DNA of 64,000 bases, from contig NZ_ATAY01000033.1 in the NCBI RefSeq assembly GCF_000421965.1, forward strand, positions 1 through 64,000. Direction: 5' to 3'. This DNA comes from Ruminiclostridium papyrosolvens C7 (lineage in GTDB: Bacteria; Bacillota; Clostridia; Acetivibrionales; DSM-1351). The notes beneath the pieces were generated by a model, which was given only the letters and a program-made list of their open reading frames with translations, did not search any database and was not told the origin of the DNA. A program made the position numbers and the translations under genes. Shown here in pieces: positions 16,876 to 25,839 of this stretch. Within the stretch, counting starts at the first letter, position 1; every line of letters starts with the position of its first letter.

Positions 16876-18000
16876 TTAAGCCAATTCTTTTTCTGATTCC
16901 TTCAATTGTCTGCGTATTTGTATTTTCTGAGGACATTTCTGCTCACATATACCGCAATCTACACATGCGTCAGCTCGGTTTCCTTTAAGCCATTCATTGG
17001 TTCCGATACTCTTATATTCAGCTTTTGCGTAATCCGTCAATTTATAAACACGATGATAATTCATAAATTCAAATATTTTAGGAATGTTAACCTCCTTTGG
17101 GCACGGCATACAGTAGTTACACCCGGTACAGTACAAGTCAGACAGCTTTTTATTTTGCTCCATTGCCTCATTTATTGCAATGATTTCTTCGTATGAAAGC
17201 TGCTCCTCATTTGATGCAACCTGTACATTTTCCTCAACCATAGCCATGTTACTCATTCCTGACAATGCACATGTAACGTTCGGATTAGAAATTACGAATC
17301 TCAAAGCAAGTTCGGCACTGCTTTTTGCTCCACCGGGAATTAATTTACTGATTACTTCAGAAGGTGCTCCAAGTCTTCCTCCGCCAATTGGACCCATAAT
17401 TATGACTCCAAGTCCTTTTTCACGCGCATGAGCTATGCCGGCCTCATTGCTTCTGTCCAGCATATTGTACTGGCATAACACTGTCTCAAAGTACCCGGTA
17501 TCAATTAACTTTATCATATTTTCAGCCTTGTCATGAAATGAAAAGGATAGGTGTTTTATCAAGCCCTCCTCTTTTGCTTTTAATGCAGCTGAAAGTGGGC
17601 CGTCCTTTACGTTTATTTTCTGTTCAAAGGCCTCAAGGTTTATTCCCCACATATGATAAAAATCTATGTAGTCAGTATCAAGTTTCTTTAACGAATTTTC
17701 AAGTCTTTCTCTATAATGTACACCGGAATCATCTTCAATAGGGTTTTTGGTTGAAAGATAAACTTTGTCTCTCCAGCCCTTTATGGCTTTTCCGACAATC
17801 TCCTCACTTTGCTTTTCACAATAGTAAGGTGCTGTGTCAATATAATTCACACCCAACTCGAAAGACCTATGTATCATCCTAATACTCTCTTCGGTATCAA
17901 AAACCGTTTGACCCCCAACATTTGTTTGTGGTAATCTCATTGCACCAAATCCCAAAGCTGATATCTTTATCCCGGTATTACCCAATTCGCGGTACTGCAT
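16876..18000 (-). CDS. Aldo/keto reductase with C-terminal ferredoxin-type clusters
   Basis: The 374-aa protein has an aldo/keto reductase barrel (about 1-280): LGFGAMRLP, catalytic YIDTAPYY with Asp and Tyr, Lys in STKNP, and His in FYHMWG. A C-terminal extension carries two cysteine motifs, CTGCNYCMPCP (about 292-302) and CVDCGICEQKCPQ (about 347-359), typical of two [4Fe-4S] clusters. Fe-S linked AKRs are common in clostridia and may couple the NADPH active site to ferredoxin-type electron flow; the substrate is unknown. An AAGGAGG site precedes the ATG. It is monocistronic. Confidence 0.88.
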   Translation of the reverse strand: MQYRELGNTGIKISALGFGAMRLPQTNVGGQTVFDTEESIRMIHRSFELGVNYIDTAPYYCEKQSEEIVGKAIKGWRDKVYLSTKNPIEDDSGVHYRERLENSLKKLDTDYIDFYHMWGINLEAFEQKINVKDGPLSAALKAKEEGLIKHLSFSFHDKAENMIKLIDTGYFETVLCQYNMLDRSNEAGIAHAREKGLGVIIMGPIGGGRLGAPSEVISKLIPGGAKSSAELALRFVISNPNVTCALSGMSNMAMVEENVQVASNEEQLSYEEIIAINEAMEQNKKLSDLYCTGCNYCMPCPKEVNIPKIFEFMNYHRVYKLTDYAKAEYKSIGTNEWLKGNRADACVDCGICEQKCPQKIQIRRQLKESEKELA

Positions 18001-18123
18001 ACACTTATCCTCCTTGTTTGACGACTGTAGTTAATGTATCAATTATATCATTTCCTACACTCATTTTACAGTATTTACTTTTTTACTCTTTTTTGACTTA
18101 AAGTATATTAATAGCTTTCAAAA

Positions 18124-18135
18124 GCGCGCGCGCCC
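18124..18135. repeat. Alternating GC run
   Basis: Five consecutive GC dinucleotides followed by CC lie in an AT-rich intergenic stretch, just after the DUF2935 stop. It is self-complementary and could adopt a Z-DNA or cruciform shape. No U-tract follows, so it is not a standard terminator. Confidence 0.4.
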
Positions 18136-18136
18136 A

Positions 18137-19069
18137 TTAATGTAATCCCATCCCCTCTACCATTTTTAATTCCTTCAAGAAATGATTTGCTTCTCTAAGT
18201 ACATGATCGCTTAGCAGAGGCAATATAATAGCTCTGATTTTACAATCAAGTAAACCTTCCGTACCCTGCTCTTTGAAATTTTTAATGTTTACAGTTGCTT
18301 CAAAACTTCTTCGTGTAACCTGGGGAAGTAGTTCCAGCTGATTGATAGCCACCTTCGCTTGATTTGTAAGTTCTGTAAATATCTCTGCAAAATTATTTGC
18401 CTGTTGTATTAAGGTTTCTTCGGAAGGATCAAGCAAGCCCCTGATGAATTTACCGTGCTCACTCATAATATTATCCCAGAATGCTTCCATACCTGCTACA
18501 TCTCTTGGGGTTTCCATAAGATTATGGGAACTTTCCAATCTCTGAAGATGCTGTAAGTAGTGTTCGGCCTCGCGGGTCACATGCTCCAGCATTAACGGGT
18601 ATATTGTAGTAAACATTTTACAGGACAAAACGTTGGTAAGTACCATTTTATTTGTTTGGATAATTTTGTTTAATAATGCCATAATACGCTGGTTCATCAT
18701 ACTTACAGCTTTAGGAGGTATTGTTTTTGACACGGGTCTGATACCGTTTAATAAAGAAATTTCCATTTGCGTAATATTTGTATTGATTTTTATTCCTGTA
18801 TAGAATTGGGTAGCCGTCTCTGCCCTTAGAGTATATGGTGTAACTATATCTCCAAACATAAGGTTCTGTGTAGGAACTACTCCATTTGCCATCATTACCG
18901 TTTCTTTTAACAATTCTTCAAGATTATTAATGGTTTTTTCCAACTCCGGAACCATCCCTTGGTCCCTTGGCATAAGTGCAGCGATTGTAAATATCAGGTG
19001 TTCCTTAATGATTCTTAAAAAGAAAAGATTTGTTTCAATAGAATGTGTAACATACTCCATTTCAGTCAT
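18137..19069 (-). CDS. DUF2935 four-helix protein
   Basis: The 310-aa helical protein has two DUF2935 repeats. Each repeat begins with a His-containing helix (SIETNLFFLRIIKEHL; VDPFWDN-like SEHGKFIRG) and ends with a motif such as HVTREAEHYLQHL or HVLREANHFLKEL. The paired His and Glu in LEHVTREAEH resemble di-metal ligands in ferritin-like bundles, though metal binding is not proven for this family. It is common in Bacillus and Clostridium and has no assigned function. No signal peptide is present. GGGGG lies before the ATG. The gene appears monocistronic. Confidence 0.75.
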   Translation of the reverse strand: MTEMEYVTHSIETNLFFLRIIKEHLIFTIAALMPRDQGMVPELEKTINNLEELLKETVMMANGVVPTQNLMFGDIVTPYTLRAETATQFYTGIKINTNITQMEISLLNGIRPVSKTIPPKAVSMMNQRIMALLNKIIQTNKMVLTNVLSCKMFTTIYPLMLEHVTREAEHYLQHLQRLESSHNLMETPRDVAGMEAFWDNIMSEHGKFIRGLLDPSEETLIQQANNFAEIFTELTNQAKVAINQLELLPQVTRRSFEATVNIKNFKEQGTEGLLDCKIRAIILPLLSDHVLREANHFLKELKMVEGMGLH

Positions 19070-19221
19070 AACATTTCCCCCATCTGCCGTATTTCAGGCA
19101 GTTGTCCCAAAATATTCGCCACATATAATCAAACCCAACTTTTGATTGGGTTTGACTTGTGACAATATATAATATGTTAACTTTATGAAGAATGTACATC
19201 AGGAAAAATTAATTTGAGAAG

Positions 19222-21054
19222 TTAAATATAATTTGCAATCTGTTTCATTAATTCAAACAGCTCCGGGTTAAATTTGTGCTTTTCACTCTCCATTATCCTG
19301 ATTGCTTCATCCCTGCTAAATGCTGCGCGATAGCATCTGTTTTCATTTAATGCATCAAAAATATCCGCCAGTACTATAATCTGAGAATGGAGTGGAATAT
19401 CTATCTTCTTAAAATATCCTGAACCGTCTACATATTCATGATGATAGAATATGTAATCCGCAACAAATTTAAGGTTTTCACGACTTTTAGCATACTGATA
19501 GCTGTAAAAGGCGTGCATTTTGATTTTTTCGTATTCCTCGTGCGTAAGCTTGCCGGGTTTATTGAGAATCTTGGGATTTACATACAGTTTTCCAATATCA
19601 TGGTTCGCAGCTGCAAGCCTTACCTTTTCACATTCGTCTGCCGGAAGGCCGTAAGCCTCTGCAAGGGCAACACTAATGGCAGCAACTCTCTCACTGTGGA
19701 GCATAACTTCCCTGTAAGCATCCGTATTTGAGTATACTTCAAAGCTAATATAATCTAGTCCATTGCTTGCCAAAGCCATATTAATTTTATTCTCTATAAG
19801 CTCCTGAGGTATCTGGTTATCTGTTAAAACTACAAATGATAATGAAACAGAACCATAAATTCCGTCGTATTCTCTGAAACATGATGTAATACAATATTTT
19901 AGTATGTTGTATTCATCTATGGATAATAAATGTGGTGATTTAAAATTAACCCTGTAAATTTCTCCAATAACATTGAATCTGTTATATCTTGATAGATTCT
20001 TTGCAATGTTGAATGATACTGACTCAAATAGCTGAAGGTCTTCATCGGAGGTAACCACCACATTTTTGCCGATTCTCTTGGCTGTATATAATGCATCATC
20101 AGCACTTCTTATAAGCTCCATATAGTCTACGACCCCACAGGATTCACCTAAAATTGAGACCCCCAGACTCACGCTGAGACTGCTTTGCTCATATTTCAAG
20201 ACATTAAACTCTCTGCGGATTGTTTCAGCTATTTCCACAATATTCTTGGAATCAATTCCCCTGATAAGTAAAAGAAATTCTTCTCCACCATAACGTATAG
20301 CATAAACAGGAAGATTCCTAATAACATTTTTAATGACACCCACCAACATCCTAATAACATTATCCCCTGCCAGATGTCCGTAACTGTCATTGATATTCTT
20401 AAAATTATCCAAGTCAAGTATTATCGCACCATTTATGTCAACCATCTTGTCTTCCCAGTTATCCAACAGCTGAGATAGATACAATCTGTTATAGAGGCCC
20501 GTCAATCCATCATGTTCCGCTGAATCCCTAAGCTTTGAAAACAGAATTGCATTTTCAAAATATATACATATCTGGCTTTTAATCAGCTGAAGTAAAACCT
20601 TTTTTTCTTCGTCAATCATGTCAGCCAATTCATGGTGAATAACAAGATACCCATATAAATCACGTTTTGAAATACTCAGTACACCAAGGGAACCGGAATT
20701 ATATCCAAACAGTTCCTTCTCCTGAGCCTTCAAATCCTGTATATATAAATCGGTACTGGGAAGATATGAACTATCTATATTCATCTTTGTAATATCATCG
20801 GGAGTGAATATCTTGCAATCCAGACCAAGAACCCCTGCAATAACGTCTTTCAGATAGCTTACAAGATCCTGATAATGAAGGATGTTGCCCATATACTCAT
20901 TAATATCTATTAGTACGGATACCGCTGCAAGTCTGTTTTCAAGATTTTTCACCTTTGAAGTAAGGTTTGCGTATTCTTGGTTTAATTTCATTAGGAGTTC
21001 AATACTTTGCTCTATTGAAGAAGCCACATTAAACTTAGCATTATCCTCGTACAT
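19222..21054 (-). CDS. GGDEF plus HD-GYP cyclic-di-GMP signalling protein
   Basis: The 610-aa cytosolic protein has an N-terminal coiled coil (about 15-50), a GAF-like sensory region (about 45-175), a GGDEF domain (about 180-335) and a C-terminal HD-GYP domain (about 430-605). The GGDEF active site is intact (RYGGEEF), with the LTGLYNR and DLDNFKNIND motifs, so it can make c-di-GMP. The HD-GYP part keeps the metal site (NHDIGKL, HHEYVDGSGY) and the NRCYR motif, though GYP itself reads GYF. Synthesis and breakdown may be switched by the GAF region. It is divergent from the gene at 21403. No transmembrane segment is seen, so the signal is probably intracellular. Confidence 0.9.
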   Translation of the reverse strand: MYEDNAKFNVASSIEQSIELLMKLNQEYANLTSKVKNLENRLAAVSVLIDINEYMGNILHYQDLVSYLKDVIAGVLGLDCKIFTPDDITKMNIDSSYLPSTDLYIQDLKAQEKELFGYNSGSLGVLSISKRDLYGYLVIHHELADMIDEEKKVLLQLIKSQICIYFENAILFSKLRDSAEHDGLTGLYNRLYLSQLLDNWEDKMVDINGAIILDLDNFKNINDSYGHLAGDNVIRMLVGVIKNVIRNLPVYAIRYGGEEFLLLIRGIDSKNIVEIAETIRREFNVLKYEQSSLSVSLGVSILGESCGVVDYMELIRSADDALYTAKRIGKNVVVTSDEDLQLFESVSFNIAKNLSRYNRFNVIGEIYRVNFKSPHLLSIDEYNILKYCITSCFREYDGIYGSVSLSFVVLTDNQIPQELIENKINMALASNGLDYISFEVYSNTDAYREVMLHSERVAAISVALAEAYGLPADECEKVRLAAANHDIGKLYVNPKILNKPGKLTHEEYEKIKMHAFYSYQYAKSRENLKFVADYIFYHHEYVDGSGYFKKIDIPLHSQIIVLADIFDALNENRCYRAAFSRDEAIRIMESEKHKFNPELFELMKQIANYI

Positions 21055-21402
21055 ATAAAAGCCTTTCCAAAACTTATATTATGTTTTTGTAAACAAATTT
21101 TTTCCACTATACTATATCGTCTTAATTTAGGGGTTTAATTATGAGGAATTGGTCTTATTTTAAAATAAATTATCATAATTAATAAAAAATAATCGTTTAC
21201 AAATAATTACATATATGTTAACATTACTTCTAAGGATAAATATTATATCACACACAAACAAAAAGGAACTTGGAGTAAGGGGACTCCGGGTTCCTTTTTG
21301 CATATAATGGTTTTATCTTTGGTAACTAAATAGTATATTTTTTACATAATTTGAGAATAATCAAAATATATTATATAAAATAGTACCGGAGCGGTGAAAA
21401 TC
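21055..21402. other. Intergenic region between divergent starts, with an orphan terminator
   Basis: No gene is visible. The region is very AT-rich and carries one strong terminator-like hairpin (21260-21299). A weak plus-strand promoter candidate, TTTACA near 21196 with TAACAT 17 bp further, would give a short RNA ending at that hairpin. Confidence 0.4.
21260..21299. terminator. Orphan bidirectional terminator
   Basis: Nested stems (AAAAAGGAAC with GTTCCTTTTT and GGAGT with ACTCC, separated by 2-nt internal loops) with A and T flanks form a strong hairpin. No plus-strand gene lies upstream. It could end the long minus-strand cluster transcript, which must run antisense through the 21403 gene, or a small RNA. 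Confidence 0.7.
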
Positions 21403-21603
21403 ATGATACTTAAAATCCCCCCAAATGTAAATATGGCTGAAGGGAGCATAATTGCATTAACAAAAGATGACATTTTTATCGGTTATGCCGAAATAATAAT
21501 GTCAACAAATGAAGCCCTTATGCTTAGTGTGGACAAAAAAGCCATAAAAACCTTCAACGAATTGTTCGGCGAACAAATCCCATTTACTATAGATCTTTTT
21601 TAA
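21403..21603 (+). CDS. Small hypothetical protein (66 aa)
   Basis: I do not recognise this short protein, MILKIPPNVNMAEGSIIALT and onward, with a beta-rich pattern and an acidic C-terminus (GEQIPFTIDLF). A frame from GTG 21394 is possible, but its GGAG is only 2 nt away; the ATG at 21403 is better spaced from GGTGAAA. Its stop overlaps by 4 bp the stop of the convergent CYTH gene that ends the biosynthetic cluster. Coding status is probable because of codon pattern and ribosome site, not because of homology. Confidence 0.5.
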   Translation: MILKIPPNVNMAEGSIIALTKDDIFIGYAEIIMSTNEALMLSVDKKAIKTFNELFGEQIPFTIDLF

Positions 21604-22265
21604 ATGCAGGTCAAATTCACTGCCCTTTTATACTTTGATTCATAGTTGGGCTTAAGGAACTCATATCTCTTTTCCATTTCATCCGTTACTGTCTTTAGTC
21701 TGTCTCTATGAGCGTAATCTGATTTCAGCTCTAGTTCTATCTGGTATTCTTTTTTTGATACATTGTTTTTTAGGTTTACATAAGTAACACTGTCGAAAGC
21801 GGCTTCAACGGAGAATTCATCTTGCGAAAACAGTATTTTCTCACGTTTTTTTTCAACCCTGATAACTGTATGAAAATCCTTTGGTTGAAACCTTTCAGTA
21901 AGTTCAGTGCAATATATTATTAATAGTTCCCAATTATCTTCTATCTTTTCTGAATCAATCTCTTTTTCATATTCAAATCTTGCCAGTTGCCCGGCACTAC
22001 CGCCGGTTTCATCAGGAATATCCTTTTTTATTGTTATGCGGTTTCTTTTTTTATCCTTTCTAATTCTAAGTATTATATTCTGCCTGTACAAGTCTCCACT
22101 GTCAGTATCAAAATAATCATCCGCACTGTCTTTTACTTTTATGTCCCCTGCCTTGAAATTTTTCATAAAGTCTGAAAACTCAGTCCGGACTTTATGGAAA
22201 AGAAGACTATCCTGTGCATCAATTACGTATTTCTTTTCAACTTCAATATTTTTTCCCTTTTTCAT
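21600..22265 (-). CDS. CYTH-domain protein (triphosphate tunnel metalloenzyme)
   Basis: The 221-aa protein has the CYTH tunnel pattern: the ExExK motif at the N-terminus (E8, E10, K12 in IEVEKKYVI), DDYFDT, LRIRK, ITIKK, FEYEKEI, a RVEKKRE strand, IELELK, and a C-terminal SKYKRA. These acidic and basic residues line a tunnel that binds a triphosphate with metal; family members are inorganic triphosphatases, thiamine-triphosphatases or class IV adenylate cyclases. It is the last gene of the biosynthetic cluster and overlaps the preceding acyltransferase gene by 4 bp. A role in hydrolysing a triphosphorylated or pyrophosphate by-product is inferred. Confidence 0.8.
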   Translation of the reverse strand: MKKGKNIEVEKKYVIDAQDSLLFHKVRTEFSDFMKNFKAGDIKVKDSADDYFDTDSGDLYRQNIILRIRKDKKRNRITIKKDIPDETGGSAGQLARFEYEKEIDSEKIEDNWELLIIYCTELTERFQPKDFHTVIRVEKKREKILFSQDEFSVEAAFDSVTYVNLKNNVSKKEYQIELELKSDYAHRDRLKTVTDEMEKRYEFLKPNYESKYKRAVNLTCI

Positions 22266-23827
22266 AAAAACACCTCGTCGGTAAGTGTCAATGCAAATAT
22301 ATGAACATTTCTTCTATTAGGTAAATGTATTTTCACTACACATCCCGGTTCTATACGGTATCTCTTTGCAAATAGTCTTGCATTAAAGTTGTGATACCTT
22401 GTCCTGCCATTTCTTCTTTCTGCTGCTGCCCCGGTCCAGTAAGCCTTTTCCCCATAAATGGGAGGCTGGAAGAAATCTGAAAAGTCAGCAGTTATTACCC
22501 TTTTTGACCCGTCTGAATACTCTATCGCTATCTTCTCATTATAGCTTCCATACTCAGAACAGGCAAGTATACTGATGTATTGTGCATTTATTTCTGGTAT
22601 ACAAATCACCTGAGCGTTACAACTTATGTTATCAGTCTGAGCAGGTAAATAGCTGTAATTAAAGCAGAAATCACCCTTTTTCCATTCCTCGTTTACCACT
22701 AAATCCCGGAATATATAATGTGTGCCTTCTCCCGTAATATCAGCTCTGGAATCATCCCTCAAGGTATCTTCAAATGCCTGATTGTTATAGTGTTCTGTCA
22801 AATCCACATAATAGTTTATCTGATTTTTCTTTCCTTCATTTACAAATAGAATCTTAATCAAATTAATAAGCTTTTCATCACTGTCTAGAACCTTACTGCA
22901 TAAATCATCTTGTTTCTCTCTGGTGATTTTCGCGCCTGTAATACTGGCCCTATATAAAAAATTAAGTGCGTCTTGTCGAGTTTCTTCAATAATTTTTTCA
23001 GTATTTTTTGTCAAAGCCGTATCTAAATTTCTTTGTTTGCAATGGTCATACAAAAGGTGGAATATAGGCTTTATACAACCATAAAACCGGCGTCTTATAA
23101 GTTCTATGTCATACTTAAATTTTTCAATTTGTTCATTATACGAATTAATGATATTTATAAAGTCATTTTTATAGTCCGGAAACAAAGACAATGAAGTATT
23201 GATAACTTCATTTGTATCAATACTGATGTCCTCAATCTTATGCATAGAATATATACTGTTTGCAAATGTTTGGTTTTCCTTAATATACTGCTTATTTGAT
23301 CCGTCAAATATATCTTTCAACATATCAAAGGTTACTTGTAGTGAAAAAAATATATCTGAATTTTCATAAGTACTAACGATATCTCTAACTAAAGATGCTT
23401 CTTTAATACTGAATGTCTTATTATTTTCTCCATACTCATTTACAATAATGGCATGGTCTAGAGTATATGCGCTATCTTTATAGTATTTGCTATAGAACAG
23501 CGAGTTGTATTTTACGACCAGAATAACAGGCCATCCTCCAAGAATCTCCTCGGCAATCCTGTTCATGGTTTCTTCCGGAGTGTTCCCGGAGCAATCTATC
23601 CGTTGCAGCTCCAAACCCATGCAACTCACTATCCTGTTTACATTACTCTCAAAACCTGATTCAAAAAAATTTTCAGTATTACTCAAAATAGCATATAAAT
23701 AACAAAAATAAAAATAATTATTATAACTGAAGTACCCTGCAGCGGCAGCAATTGGTCCGTGTATACAGTCAATTTGCTGATAATCAAAACCCTTTTTGTA
23801 AAAATCAATATCCAGTGTCTTTCTCAT
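22262..23827 (-). CDS. BtrH_N-like cysteine acyltransferase A with C-terminal beta domain
   Basis: The 521-aa protein has an N-terminal papain-like fold of the kind seen in BtrH: nucleophile Cys21 (IDCIHGPIAAA), His125 in LDHAIIVNEYG, and a following acidic residue. In butirosin synthesis BtrH moves an acyl group from a carrier protein to an amine. A helical middle (about 190-340) links to a beta-rich C-terminal domain (about 345-520; RADITGEGTHYIF, DFSDFFQPPIYG, YWTGAAAERR) that looks like a carbohydrate-binding sandwich but matches no family I know. That domain is about 94% identical in DNA to the neighbouring paralogue, while the N-terminal halves differ widely. It has its own promoter upstream. 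Confidence 0.7.
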   Translation of the reverse strand: MRKTLDIDFYKKGFDYQQIDCIHGPIAAAAGYFSYNNYFYFCYLYAILSNTENFFESGFESNVNRIVSCMGLELQRIDCSGNTPEETMNRIAEEILGGWPVILVVKYNSLFYSKYYKDSAYTLDHAIIVNEYGENNKTFSIKEASLVRDIVSTYENSDIFFSLQVTFDMLKDIFDGSNKQYIKENQTFANSIYSMHKIEDISIDTNEVINTSLSLFPDYKNDFINIINSYNEQIEKFKYDIELIRRRFYGCIKPIFHLLYDHCKQRNLDTALTKNTEKIIEETRQDALNFLYRASITGAKITREKQDDLCSKVLDSDEKLINLIKILFVNEGKKNQINYYVDLTEHYNNQAFEDTLRDDSRADITGEGTHYIFRDLVVNEEWKKGDFCFNYSYLPAQTDNISCNAQVICIPEINAQYISILACSEYGSYNEKIAIEYSDGSKRVITADFSDFFQPPIYGEKAYWTGAAAERRNGRTRYHNFNARLFAKRYRIEPGCVVKIHLPNRRNVHIFALTLTDEVFL

Positions 23828-23895
23828 TATACCTCCCTTTCCCCTTTGGCACCGAAGAAGGTATTCAACGTCACAAGGTTAACATTCTTAAATTA

Positions 23896-23924
23896 ATTAT
23901 ATGAATATTTTTGAATTGTTTCAA
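23896..23924 (-). promoter_or_regulatory. Internal sigma-A promoter inside the biosynthetic cluster
   Basis: On the minus strand TTGAAA (23924-23919) and TATAAT (23901-23896) are 17 bp apart, in the 155-bp gap between the two acyltransferase paralogues. It would drive the last two cluster genes separately. Confidence 0.65.
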
Positions 23925-23982
23925 GTTATTTACACTAAATATTTTGTTGGATTATACTACATCTTTATGTAATATATGCATT

Positions 23983-25533
23983 TCATAAAACTACCTCGTC
24001 GGTAAGCGTCAATGCAAATATATGAATATTTCTTCTTTTAGGTAAATGTATTTTTACTACACATCCGGGTTCTATACGGTATCTCTTTGCAAATAGCCTT
24101 GCGTTAAAGCTGTGATACCTTGTCCGGCCATTTCTTCTTTCTGCTGCTGCCCCGGTCCAGTAAGCCTTTTCCCCATAAATGGGAGGCTGAAAGAAATCCG
24201 AAAAATCAACAGTTATTACCCTTTTTGACCCGTCAGAATACTCTATTACTATCTTCTCATTATAGCTTCCAAACTCTGAACAACCAAGTATACTGAGGTA
24301 TTGTGCATTTATTTCCGGTATACAAATAACCTGAGCGTTACAACTAATGTTATCGGGCTGAGCAGGTAAATAGCTGTAATTAAAGCAGAAATCACCCTTT
24401 TTCCATTCCTCGTTTACCACTAAATTCTGAAAAATATAATGTGTTCCTTCTCCTGTAATATCAGCTCTGGAATCATCCCTCAAGATATCTTCAAAAGCCT
24501 GATTATTATAGTGTTCTGTTATATCTATATAATAATTACTCAACTTTTTTTCGGGTTCGCAGACAACCAGAGTCTTCATAAGGTTCAGAAGTATTTCATC
24601 TCCTTCGGCAACCATTTTGCACAAATCATCTTTTCTCTCTTTACTTATTGTCTCACATCGGCGACTGGCCTTGCCAAGAGCATTTATTACTTTGCTTCGG
24701 ATATTTTCAACCTTTTTTTTCGTTTCCTGCAACCGGGCAAGATCAAGACTTTTATTTATACACTGCTCGTAAAGTATATGGAAAATAGGTTCCAGACATC
24801 CGTGAAAGCGCAGCCTGTTAAATACAATATTGTTGTCAAAATCCTTAGTTCCATTATAATTTTCTATTAAACTTATCAATTCGTTTTTATCATCCATCAT
24901 GGACAATGCAATACTAATGGCTTTGTTTGTATCAAGATTCACCTCTTCATTCTGATATATGCTGTAAATACTGTCCGCGCACGAGACTAATTCCCTTCGG
25001 AATTGGTTGTTTGAGTGCTCCCAAATTTCTTTTAGCATGTCAAAAGTAATATGAAGCGGAAAGAAAGCGCTTTTATAGGTATCCAGAATGTCTTTGTAAA
25101 GCTGATCTTTAATGCAAAATGTTTTGTTTGACTCATTAAACTCATTCACAAGTAATCCGTGATTAAGCTTGAAACCCATATTTTTGTAATACACATTGTA
25201 AAATAATGAATTATACTTTACAACCATAATAACAGGCCTGCCAAACAAAATTTCCTCGGCTGCCATGGATATTACATCCTCAGGGGTACATCCCCTGCAA
25301 TCAATTTTTTTAAGCTTTAAACCCATTTTACATAGGATTTTGCTGGAATAGTCTGATGGATCATACTGTGAGTAATTTTCATAAGCTCCTGCAATACTAT
25401 GTAAAAAGCAGTAATAAAAATAGTTGTCATGGTTAAAATAACCTGTCGCCGCGGCAATCGGAGATTGTATGCAGTCAACATTCTTATAATCAAACCCGTT
25501 TTTATACAGGTCAATATCTAGGGCCTTCCCCAT
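23983..25533 (-). CDS. BtrH_N-like cysteine acyltransferase B with C-terminal beta domain
   Basis: The 516-aa paralogue of the downstream gene keeps Cys21 (VDCIQSPIAAATG) and the His of KLNHGLLVNEFN. The start at 25533 is chosen since GGGAG lies 4 nt upstream and the N-terminus then aligns with the paralogue (MGKALDIDLY against MRKTLDIDFY); the longest frame would overlap the upstream ACP gene. The last 175 residues (RADITGEGTHYIFQNLVVNE onward) are nearly identical to the paralogue, whereas the catalytic half has drifted. This points to different acyl or amine substrates with a shared partner-binding domain. It lies just after the ACP, ATP-grasp and decarboxylase genes. Confidence 0.7.
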   Translation of the reverse strand: MGKALDIDLYKNGFDYKNVDCIQSPIAAATGYFNHDNYFYYCFLHSIAGAYENYSQYDPSDYSSKILCKMGLKLKKIDCRGCTPEDVISMAAEEILFGRPVIMVVKYNSLFYNVYYKNMGFKLNHGLLVNEFNESNKTFCIKDQLYKDILDTYKSAFFPLHITFDMLKEIWEHSNNQFRRELVSCADSIYSIYQNEEVNLDTNKAISIALSMMDDKNELISLIENYNGTKDFDNNIVFNRLRFHGCLEPIFHILYEQCINKSLDLARLQETKKKVENIRSKVINALGKASRRCETISKERKDDLCKMVAEGDEILLNLMKTLVVCEPEKKLSNYYIDITEHYNNQAFEDILRDDSRADITGEGTHYIFQNLVVNEEWKKGDFCFNYSYLPAQPDNISCNAQVICIPEINAQYLSILGCSEFGSYNEKIVIEYSDGSKRVITVDFSDFFQPPIYGEKAYWTGAAAERRNGRTRYHSFNARLFAKRYRIEPGCVVKIHLPKRRNIHIFALTLTDEVVL

Positions 25534-25564
25534 TTTACTCCCACCTTCTTTGGTATGTATAATT

Positions 25565-25813
25565 CTAATTTCCAAGTTTCTGACTTACTACTTTTTCCAA
25601 CTTGTTTAATGTATTCAGATTATCCAGTAAGAGTTCTTCATCATCAAAAACAATATGTAATTTATCTTCCAGATTAATAATAATTTCAATAAAATTAACT
25701 GAATCGACACCTACCCTGTTAAGGTTTTCATCTGCCGATATGCTGTTTACTTGTTCAGTTTCAATATTTAAAGCTGAAGCAATTACAGCTATGATTTGTT
25801 CTTTTATTTCCAT
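25565..25813 (-). CDS. Acyl carrier protein 2 (BtrI-like)
   Basis: The 82-aa four-helix carrier protein has its phosphopantetheine attachment at Ser38 in GVDSVNFIEI. Start choice: ATG 25813 has AAAGGAG at 8 nt; the GTG two codons earlier is only 2 nt from it. It is encoded right after the ATP-grasp and PLP decarboxylase genes. That is the order of partners in butirosin synthesis, where BtrJ loads Glu on BtrI and BtrK decarboxylates it. By analogy this carrier probably holds an amino acid as a thioester. No phosphopantetheinyl transferase is in the cluster, so a housekeeping one must serve it. Confidence 0.88.
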   Translation of the reverse strand: MEIKEQIIAVIASALNIETEQVNSISADENLNRVGVDSVNFIEIIINLEDKLHIVFDDEELLLDNLNTLNKLEKVVSQKLGN

Positions 25814-25839
25814 AAACACATCTCCTTTAATAAATTATA

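Noticed and set aside
18124..18135. Terminator of the DUF2935 gene
   Set aside because: The GC run has no loop or U-tract, so it does not have the form of an intrinsic terminator.
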